Shown piece after piece: positions 46,401 to 51,758 of a stretch of DNA of 64,000 nt. The notes beneath the pieces were generated by a model. It was not told where the DNA came from and made no database searches. It worked only from the letters and a program-made list of their open reading frames with translations. Both the position numbers and the translations under genes were made by a program. The stretch lies in the NCBI GenBank assembly GCA_022778715.1, contig JALFRW010000005.1, forward strand, positions 186,001 to 250,000, read 5' to 3'. This DNA is from Ezakiella sp. (GTDB lineage Bacteria; Bacillota; Clostridia; Tissierellales; Peptoniphilaceae). Each line of letters opens with the position of its first letter. Within the stretch, counting starts at the first letter, position 1.

Positions 46401-47722
46401 ACGATGTGTTAAATACAATGCCGGAATCCTATGGTTTAGATTTGAAAAACACAAATTATTATACAAATCAAACCGCAGGTTACAATAACAATAACAGCGT
46501 TTATGTACAAAATGGCAGATTGTATGTGAACTTTGGCGATGATATGTATAATGGAAATCCGTATATTATAGTTGTTAAAGGCAAGTTTGACAATTCCGAC
46601 AAAGGAATGCCGCTAACCACAAGACAAAGACTCAAAGCAGATTATTTATACAATGGTTATTGGTATTTTGGGGAATCTATGAGCGGAACAAGAACTGACC
46701 CGTATTATAACGACAGTGAAACCAACGGCGTAGTGCTTCTAAATGTTAAAAACTATCAAAACAGCATTGAATTCACCAAAGTGGGAGCAAAGAAATCAGG
46801 AGTTTCAAAGCCGGTGGGCTCAGGAGATCAAGAAACGAATATTGTTATCGAAGCAATTGACAACCCGTTAAAAGATGCAGAATTTGTGCTCGCAAAAGAC
46901 GAAAACGGCATAGTAGAATATAGAGCGCTATTAAATGGAGCATACACTTGGGTTAAAGATATAGCTAACGCCGAAAAAATCAAATCGGACGAAGTCGGTA
47001 AATTTGGCTGGAAAGGTTTGGCACCGGGTTCATATATTGTGTATGAAACGAAAGCGCCAAACGGATACAAATTACCGATCGATGATAATGGAAATTTAAA
47101 ACCTGTTTCAGAGTTTGAAGTAAGCGACGATTATAAAATAGTGTTAAAAGAAGGTTATTCAAGCGTAATCAAAAATTACACTGAAAATATCGAAGTTGAA
47201 TTTGAAAAATCCGATAAAGAGCTTGATGCTTTCGGAAATAGAATTACTCTTGAAGGTGCACAATTTGGTCTTTACAAACGCAAGAAGAACGTAGACGGAA
47301 GATATATTGAGCCTGCTCAATATATTCCGGTGGATGACAATATTGACGAAATTACATCAGAAAAGATTTCGCAATTATACACCGTTGAATCAGGATTTAG
47401 AGGATTATTTAAGTTCAAAGTAAAAGTTGACGAAGAATATGCAATAAAAGAACTCAAAGCACCAAAAGGATATCAACTGCCAAAAGATTTTGTTATCTGC
47501 TTTAAGGTTCAAAAAGATGCCGACGGTAACAATCTTGTGTTAATTAAAAATGATGCCGGAGAATGGATTAATAAAGCCGATGGTCCGGTTTCGGTAGTAA
47601 ACAACAAGACAGAATATCCGGCAACGGGCGGTATGGGAACGATTATTTTCACTATGATTGGTATGCTTTTGATGGTAGCCTCAGTAATTTTCTTTAAGAG
47701 AAGGGAGGTGCTTGAAATTTGA
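34499..47722 (+). CDS. Giant LPXTG-type pilus tip adhesin (4407 residues, mosaic)
   Basis: The TTG start lies 8 bases after AAAGGAGA. A signal peptide (1-25) leads into an acidic N-terminus with repeated VDxxT phrases. Residues about 160-400 resemble a thioester domain: TQLAIW (Gln374) is kept, but the expected Cys in the AYxLN motif is Ser304. About ten SpaA/Cna_B domains follow (near 1490, 1680, 2205, 2850, 3025, 3290, 3410, 3645, 4085 and 4230), each with a Lys strand and a YxxxETxAPxGY-type end, so internal isopeptide bonds are likely. Segments with TYTFTDFV (about 1900) and IKYTFTNFV (about 3840) resemble MSCRAMM ligand-binding modules. Residues about 2368-2600 resemble a vWA domain without MIDAS residues. 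The sorting signal is YPATG (4373), then a membrane helix and KRR. It heads the pilus locus and is probably the tip adhesin; the ligand is unknown. Confidence 0.9.
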   Translation: MKSRSIKILSIVFAFLMIFEQVISATTAVDIMSTSDAPLKESATSIISDNNVTDIVAPTIEENSEAKDIITTPNTNENDGAVDLVTPQENKETNTLIENNNAVDLITDDNQADGLTPAENDDEPVLLFNNVTENFISSENLNENNDENAEEIGNENPGSLPADWYSNNAKPWSVYREPKLVYKTGEELDLNDLLIEVKTGNSGSLLDIMDILDDATIEITRTNAETGEEILMDAPVNENETLTIHMEGVEDIVLNIVVDDEDKMDEEYEAFQENLIKGEFNDGLDFSLYLIKKGLSEKPVVAYSLNPFKLTPAGKDIDGKLQSGSIYNETPDYRFAGVEIENKVKAILSESKKAAEEAELANNHKDIRNKLVTQLAIWNAVAGFKPVIKDETTPIINDPIAPPEEIENTDNAEALKAQDETTESADAPEAEAHDETAPIEELEETAQEDAEIGAEENKNELELTDTEDTKKTLKFDLSEIDLPYDEVELNEEEAQYYNFLIELSNYEENEKNAADEDDKDEIKVYLAKDELEADLVTIGQSDLDLIERVDIDAQFIVKEYKFIPQFIAGDTLGMLGFGKPKEYNFKLVSTVKSNRKIAEGDVFRVKIMSDKYAPVFDGENYAVNDIVIDDEVVATAKYDEEIKEIVYTFVKDLDTNTFEFTQEFEKNRKEELEIAPFMSLMRLASFYSEEQTDLSTDAPETDKPEISPEEKLTAVASPLVEDAPQETLELMVGETPISAVTSGISVDGWNDKSFRLITTVQAVSKPWAIPAGWKFTVNIGKYLKLDPKFELKALTDGNGRAWAYPTYDETKHEIIYTISQPITISTDLYINQLLAFDTEAIGNETEITIDIVLSSPGMAERAMPSIKVSKNDTRTEIPSAYVYEYGTKTAGNYPYSLPYSSKQYVGQDRTTMNWDITINTKAITDRLKDGTISLDNLGLALYAPLNQGLSNYKVSIPALGINNVPITLSTYDLYRYNRMINTNDIINRIGDNLNITVSAQIDTMASSYTLGIRLTPDVNYIKKIRENIVKNLVVAPPFIIQYLVDPNNSARFDKGFNLVDTRLATAEAPFDPNKKVISKTYNDPSRTMFAQIKNEGTRAVALTVSETLRIEDLDLRNVNNINIGSDIYAGTFDNIRLSNADPDITIFKPEINGTYSIYYSAKKVPKRSFDSKIRSMINTNALIPGTIIQYTFNGISNNLYNNTTINSDLILRKNYDLVEKVGGEQSAFVRLKANDTSDSDYHIGEQIWASQETGTSWRAGNTSKVIMRVVENYDLVHCFNWGATQPYDVDRDKWWDDNNSQYKIKRVVINKPEDLKPYLPTRVGRLESPFTLEQIYKYFKMGLREIEEHPEDYGISRVKEDLNKLEKYSMLRSAFVGRISSSPEIYNQHQKNWVSPYDTELLESNRQVENLLSFCRAHERDWNNDIDQSVELIAYVNPLSTDGSNVGINRNLKQNLITAHFYKPVYISKVTDELDAGGKPIVDESGKTKQVPVSGAKFLLTSSDGNRYEWVSTDKPKELYLAPGSYRLDEIITPEGFKKIDTVYFDVADSLDEEKSIRKNDIPIRISRPENQIVVFNRNKSPYVPPYDVIKQLHEDDTRSFASASREYAGGNYIAYKREILNLKHGENDDVELDIVGSNNLAHAYEPVYKTDPQPHYELDDTKITLKVTNKKSTPNDVVADVAFKKVNDLDYPLGDVEFTLYKEDGTVIESKYTYTDGVVIFRNLSPNKDANGKPISPRKYIVRETKTPAGYKVPHERYEVIVNEEGIVTVSPPIPENTSGQNPFKKFGLMLFRAFAAETPVNSTVNVNKYQILDTGYYDDYTQGVTRPDGEVIYGWGEQLSLTAEVLIDQNAKPADKFTVEFDKKIEPRGLTPSQGENPVNTFLPTPIYGTGGEILATAEYDSVTNSITYTFTDFVKQSLGSTINLSFSALGLNTKLVQKEGDYTFTNKIAGKAYTNNFHVKFWGFEWSGNDFAIKTAISEYNMDIGRVKSVTYLNPEYVIPENPEDWNGNRPAPTGDTTLILTTPYMEGNIDFEKMLIQPDGNGPKYVKSDLVKIYKVPSGSRLSAMVESMNPTEAGLSQLIELHKPLEYGVFPTKNEYQDIDGNYFIEDLDRTGIAIKFTAEDFKDENGGDCGIIIIANEPAKDNNRDIEHLAYWSYDDDPMKYIYKPSVVYRLDAEGSSADSNVFINSKIVNYRDNVGKFEIEKYDTKTDAPLEGVKFTLKDSENNIIGEENATTNEYGRLEYTDLKPGTYYLYETEPLDNYEPPKGRWVIEVDKNGNTSWWRDEEYVPGMSANGLFIGPMLFGATPLRAGEDDFNQNLVYNYEAGNAIVTTYAQKLVDGNNNFDGRYKIGLEIKPKAINKVIDDTTPAKKDVVYILPLFEAMNGAGFNNMLDAIGHQLEQFKEANSNGSDIKVALMGYDQDKQTITNGAVTVDEAKAALENLKPTAQPHNKGIIRAVDYVVNNWILSKQDYRSQPGTGNGFRRDADKLIIMGESDYYWETDQSISWTEFGHMGNGTSPAYNGWGEGNYGLMNFTNRINYYNNISGYRAINSDLRNFIVIDAYAEGFQKTFGKVDAEIRSGYSYEQYADAVGYLKGVQNIPVEIKFNDNFNIYLETKDENGVTKYTNIKSDKNGNFDNAWHDDKNPYDETNRTINLKDGELTLNINDTANIEFEVKANPNVSLTPGVYPLLESISVDGVKLEEKVGENLIQLVPNAKIDTNPQFTLNTNWMGIDSSDLVMKITIVEPKGDRHYVELNKENDYSYVDTEGKIDYRSSIIDEGIELYHSGDLDPDTHEPIDASKNLIGKGYWYEWRFDRNIQGRTNINIYKSEDYQPLIEIGNIPKEKGEFKITKTDENDRKLAGAVFELKKLNSDGTFEQLKDADGNVIGVKTSGVDGLIVYSGLDEGTYKLSETKAPDGYEAISNTWTITVDAGGKTTVKKDENVKPNAQSTNYGPLQFSEAAKMPKLEASLNLEQNKQNVAVPTTALTENDKNNMSLTIVDSSEPGEISVPNITVVNKKTALELNLIKVNEIGNPLSGAKFDIIKLDENGNETIDIITQISDKNGRIKFENLTEGNYIIRETEAPTGYKKYPNEYKVRVNAGKVFVTEILKQGSTPKPRFEIQNPQNYVEFSYLDNILVRLKAEVSQIPNSDEFNLTLKAKDISKILGGKFFYMEFDDDNVEVKYNGNTITNFKVNFDEYDVTPTVSDDYIFTFKLKNSNFVGERTIAPIKYAFFRGETFKNTDYPIVIENKSASSDTGDTTISEIPIELTINNEFRVKNIPNNIGKFTILKKDIAKDKNGNDVVLEGAKFKLTMVDENGEPIVGEPPVEITTNEDGIALFNNLKVGKYKLEETEAPSGYGKSLITWKVVIAEDGTTTITQVYPKGYVTDFEPTDDKYIITNKENKFRIHKVDAVTASKALKNVEFKLTKSNENGDILEGATSVTKYTDQSGDLIFDKLDDGYYRLEESNVSGDYYDLQIFYIVKVENGIVSYTKALFKTDNYQRITTSVTTHVNYKVKFLNKNYDADGTEIAYPGFSIDLYDANEIFKYDDDVLAATNNNSGDSGEFSKKTDDTPLDNSSYYVKLNYNAGTDPNWQSVYIKTASNEITILNFKKGFYQNASEIDGIPTQEIVNYPRVQGNGRLEVRKYDGKDSSIALEGVKFRIFSTNGYDNILTTDATGKIEINNLDNGYYTVQEVSTVDGYVLDQTPRHFIIGGTFKVPENVQGKDVTSLVSFDGKPTIEMSNDKGDAMNPKQIKPNDSEAFFISSKFKFENPEDENAKIKPGDYFLLELSDNINTYGIASEDESYLKLIGPIGILAEGDFEISGGRRYIKYTFTNFVNTQYPEYAETNTTYHIDPQVVLHTGNQNVYTKLNNDTRAFTINVFYSENTYKGYVAYPNSVNRIVHADWTKGEYENIIYVNREKQNLSNAILNFGYDEINSNYNLLNMNGVDYEIYRVNSNYDVLNTMPESYGLDLKNTNYYTNQTAGYNNNNSVYVQNGRLYVNFGDDMYNGNPYIIVVKGKFDNSDKGMPLTTRQRLKADYLYNGYWYFGESMSGTRTDPYYNDSETNGVVLLNVKNYQNSIEFTKVGAKKSGVSKPVGSGDQETNIVIEAIDNPLKDAEFVLAKDENGIVEYRALLNGAYTWVKDIANAEKIKSDEVGKFGWKGLAPGSYIVYETKAPNGYKLPIDDNGNLKPVSEFEVSDDYKIVLKEGYSSVIKNYTENIEVEFEKSDKELDAFGNRITLEGAQFGLYKRKKNVDGRYIEPAQYIPVDDNIDEITSEKISQLYTVESGFRGLFKFKVKVDEEYAIKELKAPKGYQLPKDFVICFKVQKDADGNNLVLIKNDAGEWINKADGPVSVVNNKTEYPATGGMGTIIFTMIGMLLMVASVIFFKRREVLEI

Positions 47723-47897
47723 TACCGGAATTGGAGATAGGCAGGGCGCATGACCCATAGCAACCGGGCAGCCTCGATTGAATAAAAGAGAGTCAAACAA
47801 AAAATGAAAAAACAAATATGATAAGTACGGCTTGGCACGATAAAACAAGCAAGGATGAAAAATATAAAAGACAAAACAATATGGAGCAAATAGAATT
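47723..47897 (+). other. GC-rich structured leader between adhesin and backbone pilin genes
   Basis: The 190 bases between the adhesin stop and the pilin start contain a compact GC-rich block (47736-47775) with nested complementarity: GGC and GCC ends around GGG-CGCATGA-CCC. A second hairpin, GCTTG/CAAGC, lies at about 47830-47850. The rest is A-rich with no ORF. It stands out from the AT-rich spacers elsewhere. It could be a regulatory RNA element, an mRNA processing site that gives more pilin than adhesin, or a promoter region. I could not match it to a riboswitch family I know. Confidence 0.45.
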
Positions 47898-47912
47898 TTG
47901 AAGGAGAAAATT

Positions 47913-50291
47913 ATGAACAAGAAATTCAAATTTTTAACTGTGCTATTAGCACTAGTAATGGTACTCACAACAGTTGTACCGGCAAAGGCAGGAGCCGATC
48001 TGGGAGACAAAACAAGCAAAGATCCGAATGCTGTAACTTCGACAGTTACGTTGCACAAATTAATGATGACAGAAGCAGAATTAAATAATTGGACGCAAGT
48101 AGGCGAAGAAAAATATGACGGCACACAAAATCTTGATGAATTTGCACAAAATCTCGGCAAGACATTGACAGAAGTCCCAAATGTATATTTTGCATTAAAA
48201 TTGGAAAAAGGACAAACAGCAGCCAGATTGAAAGCAGATGGCTCGGGAGAATACGAAACTTTTACTTTAACAGAAGATATGTATGTAAAAGCGGTTAAAA
48301 CACAAGCTGAATTAAAGGCAGATCCTAACAATTATGATAAAACTTTAACACCTTTAACAGTAAATATTGGAGACCCGGCAGTTTCATATGTAGTAGTTAC
48401 TAATGATGTTGAAGAAGCAGTTGGCGGTCTTACAAAAGGTGACGGTATTAAATTCTTTACTGAACAATTAAAAGGCGTATTTTTAATCGACGAAATCACA
48501 GAAAAGACTACCTATAAGAATGATGGTTCAGTTATCACAGACTCTAAAGCTGTTCCTGTAAAAATCACTTTACCACTCGTAAATAGTGAAGGTACAGTTC
48601 TAGATGCACATGTTTATCCAAAGAACACAGAAAATAAACCGCAAATCGATAAAAACTTCTTAAAAGAAAATGATTTATCAGTAGTTGAAGCAAACGAAAC
48701 AGGAACAACAGCAGGTGCAGAATATGCTAACTATAAAAAGAAAAAGGCATTAGCATCAGCTCAAATTGGTAAGATTGTACCATACGAAATTAAAACTGAA
48801 ATCCCGGCAAAAGCTAAATACAAAACTGCTGTATGGGACGATAAGATGACTGAAGGTCTAACATTTAACAAAACAACAGATACAAATATTGCAGATAAAG
48901 ATAAATTAATTGCTAAGGTTATTTATCAAAGAGCGGACGGTTCTTTAGATACTGACAATGCAGTAACATTAGAAAAAGATAAAGATTACACTTTAACAGA
49001 AACTGACAATGGTTTTGTTCTTGAATTATTGGAAGGAACAGCAGCTCAAGGAGCTGAAAGAGCAACGGGACTTTATTTAATTAATGAACAGGAAAAACCT
49101 GTTACAGTTATGATTACCTATTCAGCAACATTAAATGAAAAAGCTGTTGTTGATATTCCTGAATCCAATGATGTTATGTTCCACTATGGCAACGACTCTT
49201 CATTCGGAAACACACCAATTCCTACAAAACCAAACAATGAAACAGGCAACTTGACTGTTACTAAGAGCTTCCCGGGAGTTACAGGAGATTGGGTTGAAGG
49301 TGAAGAAGTTATAGTTACACTCTACAATGCTCAAACCGGAGAAAAAATCGGTGATACAATCACCTTAACAAAGGATAATCCAAGCCATACTTGGAAAAAT
49401 CTTGACAAAGACACTGAATACAAAGTTGTTGAAACCTTTAAACCGGGATACAAAGCAACTTATGGCGTGGACGGAAATGGTAATATCACAATTAAAAACG
49501 AAAAATCAAATAACCCGGAACCGTTGAATCCGGAAGGACCGAAGGTTGAAACATTTGGTAAGAAATTTGTTAAGACAAATGACAAAGAAGGAACTGATCA
49601 AAAGAGATTGGCAGGAGCAGAATTCTATGTTAAAAACGAAGCTGGAGAGTATCTAGCTTTAAAATCCGGTCAAACAGTTGCAGCAGAAGTAACTGCTTAT
49701 GAAACAGCACAAAATAATTATTTAGCATTGGTTAATGCATACAATTCAGCAGTTCTTGAAGCTGAAAAAAATGATACAACGGTAGTATTCCCATGGACTA
49801 ACGGAGCAGACACTTATAATACATTGGAAGAACTTAAAGCAAAATTGGAAGAATTAAGAGTTGCACGTGACACAGCTTTTAAAGCATCAAGAACAAATTA
49901 TGTTTGGGTTGCTGATAAAGCAGATGCTCTAGTATTAACTTCCGATATTGAAGGTAGATTTGAAATCACCGGACTTGATAAGGGAACTTATCTTTTAGAA
50001 GAAAAAACACCACCAACAGGATTTGCTAAAATCGAAGATCAAATATTTGAAGTTGGCCCAGGCACATACACAGCCGGAGAAATTCATTATAATAAAGCTG
50101 ATGAAACTGTGACGGAAGGTGGAACAGAAAAACCTACAGATGCACAAAGAGTAATCAATAAGAAGGTTACAATTCCGCAAACAGGTGGTATCGGTACAAT
50201 TATCTTCACAGTTGTCGGTATTCTTTTAATGGGCGGAGCAGCAATTGCTCTTAAGCGACGTAAGGAAGACGAACTAGAAGGTTTAGCATAG
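47913..50291 (+). CDS. Major (backbone) pilin, SpaA/FimA-like
   Basis: The 792-residue protein has a Sec signal peptide (1-25, ending AKA) and the backbone pilin motif VYPKN with K237, the lysine that class C sortases join to the next subunit. It then has SpaA/Cna_B-type domains including LTVTKSFPGVTGDW and a C-terminal domain with the E-box-like YLLEEKTPPTGF. The sorting signal is IPQTG (754-758), followed by a membrane helix and KRRKEDE. Subunits should polymerise covalently into a shaft. ATG 47913 with AAGGAGA upstream is preferred to the track TTG at 47898. An inserted helical stretch near residues 600-650 (ALVNAYNSAVLEAEK) is unusual inside the last domain. The tip adhesin lies upstream and the anchor pilin downstream. 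Confidence 0.92.
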   Translation: MNKKFKFLTVLLALVMVLTTVVPAKAGADLGDKTSKDPNAVTSTVTLHKLMMTEAELNNWTQVGEEKYDGTQNLDEFAQNLGKTLTEVPNVYFALKLEKGQTAARLKADGSGEYETFTLTEDMYVKAVKTQAELKADPNNYDKTLTPLTVNIGDPAVSYVVVTNDVEEAVGGLTKGDGIKFFTEQLKGVFLIDEITEKTTYKNDGSVITDSKAVPVKITLPLVNSEGTVLDAHVYPKNTENKPQIDKNFLKENDLSVVEANETGTTAGAEYANYKKKKALASAQIGKIVPYEIKTEIPAKAKYKTAVWDDKMTEGLTFNKTTDTNIADKDKLIAKVIYQRADGSLDTDNAVTLEKDKDYTLTETDNGFVLELLEGTAAQGAERATGLYLINEQEKPVTVMITYSATLNEKAVVDIPESNDVMFHYGNDSSFGNTPIPTKPNNETGNLTVTKSFPGVTGDWVEGEEVIVTLYNAQTGEKIGDTITLTKDNPSHTWKNLDKDTEYKVVETFKPGYKATYGVDGNGNITIKNEKSNNPEPLNPEGPKVETFGKKFVKTNDKEGTDQKRLAGAEFYVKNEAGEYLALKSGQTVAAEVTAYETAQNNYLALVNAYNSAVLEAEKNDTTVVFPWTNGADTYNTLEELKAKLEELRVARDTAFKASRTNYVWVADKADALVLTSDIEGRFEITGLDKGTYLLEEKTPPTGFAKIEDQIFEVGPGTYTAGEIHYNKADETVTEGGTEKPTDAQRVINKKVTIPQTGGIGTIIFTVVGILLMGGAAIALKRRKEDELEGLA

Positions 50292-50321
50292 TTATTGATT
50301 TGTTTTAATAGTTATGTTTAA

Positions 50322-50364
50322 GGCAAGGTTTGGACAAGTCTTACAGATTTGTCCAAGCTTTGGC
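50322..50364 (+). terminator. Strong intercistronic hairpin after backbone pilin
   Basis: TTGGACAA/TTGTCCAA plus flanking GGCAAGG/GCTTTGGC pairing forms a long stem without a T-run. Such hairpins often protect the 3' end of an abundant pilin mRNA and reduce read-through to minor subunits. Confidence 0.55.
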
Positions 50365-50388
50365 ATATAAAAAAGGGAGGTAGATGCC

Positions 50389-51390
50389 TTGGTTAAAAAT
50401 AAATTTAGATTATTAAACTTAATATTGGCATTTTGCCTTTTGTTTTCATTTGTTCCGCTTTTGGCGAGTGGCGAGATTCGCGTGAATATCAATCTTTGGG
50501 ATTTTTATGACAGCGAGGAAGTGAAAGAGCTTCTAAAGGATGCTAGCGTGAAGATTTGGCGTATTCAAGATGGAGATATGGAAATTTCCGAAAGGAAGGC
50601 TTTTGTTAAAAACAATCAAGAGCTTTTAGATTCCGGTTTAAATGAAGATTTAGATTATATTGGCAGGTTTGAACAAGAGAATGGCGTGGTTAGCGTTATG
50701 CTCGCTCCGGGGCTATATTATGCGCGCGTGGTTGGAATTGACAGGGAAAAGATTAAAGTTTCAGATTTTGTTTTTTATGTTTCAGAGGAAAAGAAAGATA
50801 AGGACGGATTGATTGAAATTAATCCAAAACATGAAGTTCCACATAATCCGGATACACCGCCACCTCCGGACAACCCGCCGGACAACCCGCCGGAGAATCC
50901 ACCCGAAATTCCACCGGAGGTACCGCCTGAAACGCCTCCCGAAACTCCGCCATACGGGCCAAGGAAAATGGGACGTGCTTATTTTAAAAAGATTGATTTT
51001 AAGTCAGGAAAGCCGGTTTACGGCGTCGTTTTCAGGGTGACACAAGAGGTGGACGGCAAGCAACAAAATCTTTTAAAAGATGGTAAGCTATTTACAGTGA
51101 AATCAGGTGAGGACGGTTGTTTTGATTGTGTGCTTAATTATGGCGATTATGCACTTTGGGAAATGAAGCAAGCTCCGGGCTATGAGCAACTTACAGATGC
51201 TATTTATTTCACTGTTGACGGAGACGATCCAAGGCTAAGACTTAATATTGAAAATAGACCGTTTGGTAAACGACCACTTCCAAAGACCGGCGACTTGGTT
51301 TTTCCTATGTTGTTTGTGCTGGGAACTATAGTATTCGTGTTTGGTTTTATTTACCAAAAGAAGAATTTTGAAGTTAAAAAAAATAATTAG
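50389..51390 (+). CDS. Minor (anchor) pilin with proline-rich stalk, LPKTG
   Basis: This 333-residue surface protein has a signal peptide (about 1-26), an N-terminal beta domain (about 28-145) with a Cna_B-like end, a proline-rich stalk (about 155-190) of seven four-residue units of the PPEx/PDNP type, and a second Cna_B domain (about 195-290) ending ALWEMKQAPGYEQL. LPKTG at 297-301 is followed by a helix and positive tail. The length, stalk and canonical motif fit the basal pilin that the housekeeping sortase ties to the wall. The start is TTG, 8 bases after GGGAGG. No pilin Lys motif was seen, which agrees with a base rather than a shaft role. Confidence 0.85.
   Translation: MVKNKFRLLNLILAFCLLFSFVPLLASGEIRVNINLWDFYDSEEVKELLKDASVKIWRIQDGDMEISERKAFVKNNQELLDSGLNEDLDYIGRFEQENGVVSVMLAPGLYYARVVGIDREKIKVSDFVFYVSEEKKDKDGLIEINPKHEVPHNPDTPPPPDNPPDNPPENPPEIPPEVPPETPPETPPYGPRKMGRAYFKKIDFKSGKPVYGVVFRVTQEVDGKQQNLLKDGKLFTVKSGEDGCFDCVLNYGDYALWEMKQAPGYEQLTDAIYFTVDGDDPRLRLNIENRPFGKRPLPKTGDLVFPMLFVLGTIVFVFGFIYQKKNFEVKKNN
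50866..50949 (+). repeat. Seven 12-base tandem repeats coding for a proline-rich stalk
   Basis: Units of CCGGACAACCCG and variants (CCGGAGAATCCA, CCTGAAACGCCT and others) run without interruption. The first two are identical at the DNA level. Copy number may vary between strains. Confidence 0.8.
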
Positions 51391-51410
51391 TTTTTTCTAA
51401 TTTAAAATAT

Positions 51411-51475
51411 GAGCGACTTTTCGGTCGCTCGTACATACATATCCTACGATTTTTGCAATCGCAGGATTTTATTTT
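51411..51475 (+). terminator. Hairpin plus intrinsic terminator ending the pilin transcript
   Basis: First GAGCGAC-TTTTCG-GTCGCTC without a T-run, then ATCCTACGATT/AATCGCAGGAT with TTTATTTTA. This separates the three structural genes from the sortase genes. Confidence 0.8.
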
Positions 51476-51544
51476 ATATTTTTGGGTGCGTGTTTCATTC
51501 ACACGAACAAAGTTCATAAAGTATGTGTAATGAAGGAGTTATTT

Positions 51545-51685
51545 ATGAATGATTTAAGTAGAACGAGATTTTTAAGAAGACGGCAAGCGTATATCGATAA
51601 AAATAATTATAGGATGTTTTATTCAAATTTGTTATTGATAGACATTGAAATTTTGAACAATTACGGTTTGAGGAGTTTTTGTTGA
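51545..51685 (+). CDS. Possible 46-residue small protein
   Basis: ATG 51545 has GAAGGAG 6 bases upstream, an ideal site. The product starts MNDLSRTRFLRRRQAYIDKNN and ends LRSFC. It is basic, with a hydrophobic middle (YSNLLLIDIEIL). The track ORF starts earlier, at 51482, without a ribosome site. I do not recognise it. It sits between the pilin terminator and the sortase promoter, where a small regulator or nothing at all could lie. Confidence 0.4.
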   Translation: MNDLSRTRFLRRRQAYIDKNNYRMFYSNLLLIDIEILNNYGLRSFC

Positions 51686-51706
51686 ACACGATTAATTTGC
51701 TTTTTA

Positions 51707-51735
51707 TGGACAAATTGCCACAAAATTGATATAAT
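51707..51735 (+). promoter_or_regulatory. Promoter of the sortase operon
   Basis: TGGACA (51707-51712), 17 bases, perfect TATAAT (51730-51735), 23 bases before the first sortase start. The sortases thus appear to be transcribed separately from the pilins. Confidence 0.7.
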
Positions 51736-51758
51736 TAGTTGTAATTAAAGGTGACATT

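Noticed and set aside
47736-47800. S-box (SAM-I) riboswitch before the backbone pilin
   Set aside because: Only a short phrase resembles the core. The P1 arms and the downstream GGUGCUAAUUCC element are missing.
47681-48331. 216-residue antisense ORF across the adhesin end and pilin start
   Set aside because: It has a low-complexity Ser/Phe/Leu composition and lies opposite two well-supported genes. No ribosome site or family resemblance is visible.
50866-50949. CRISPR-like repeat array
   Set aside because: The 12-base units have no spacers and encode an in-frame proline-rich stalk.
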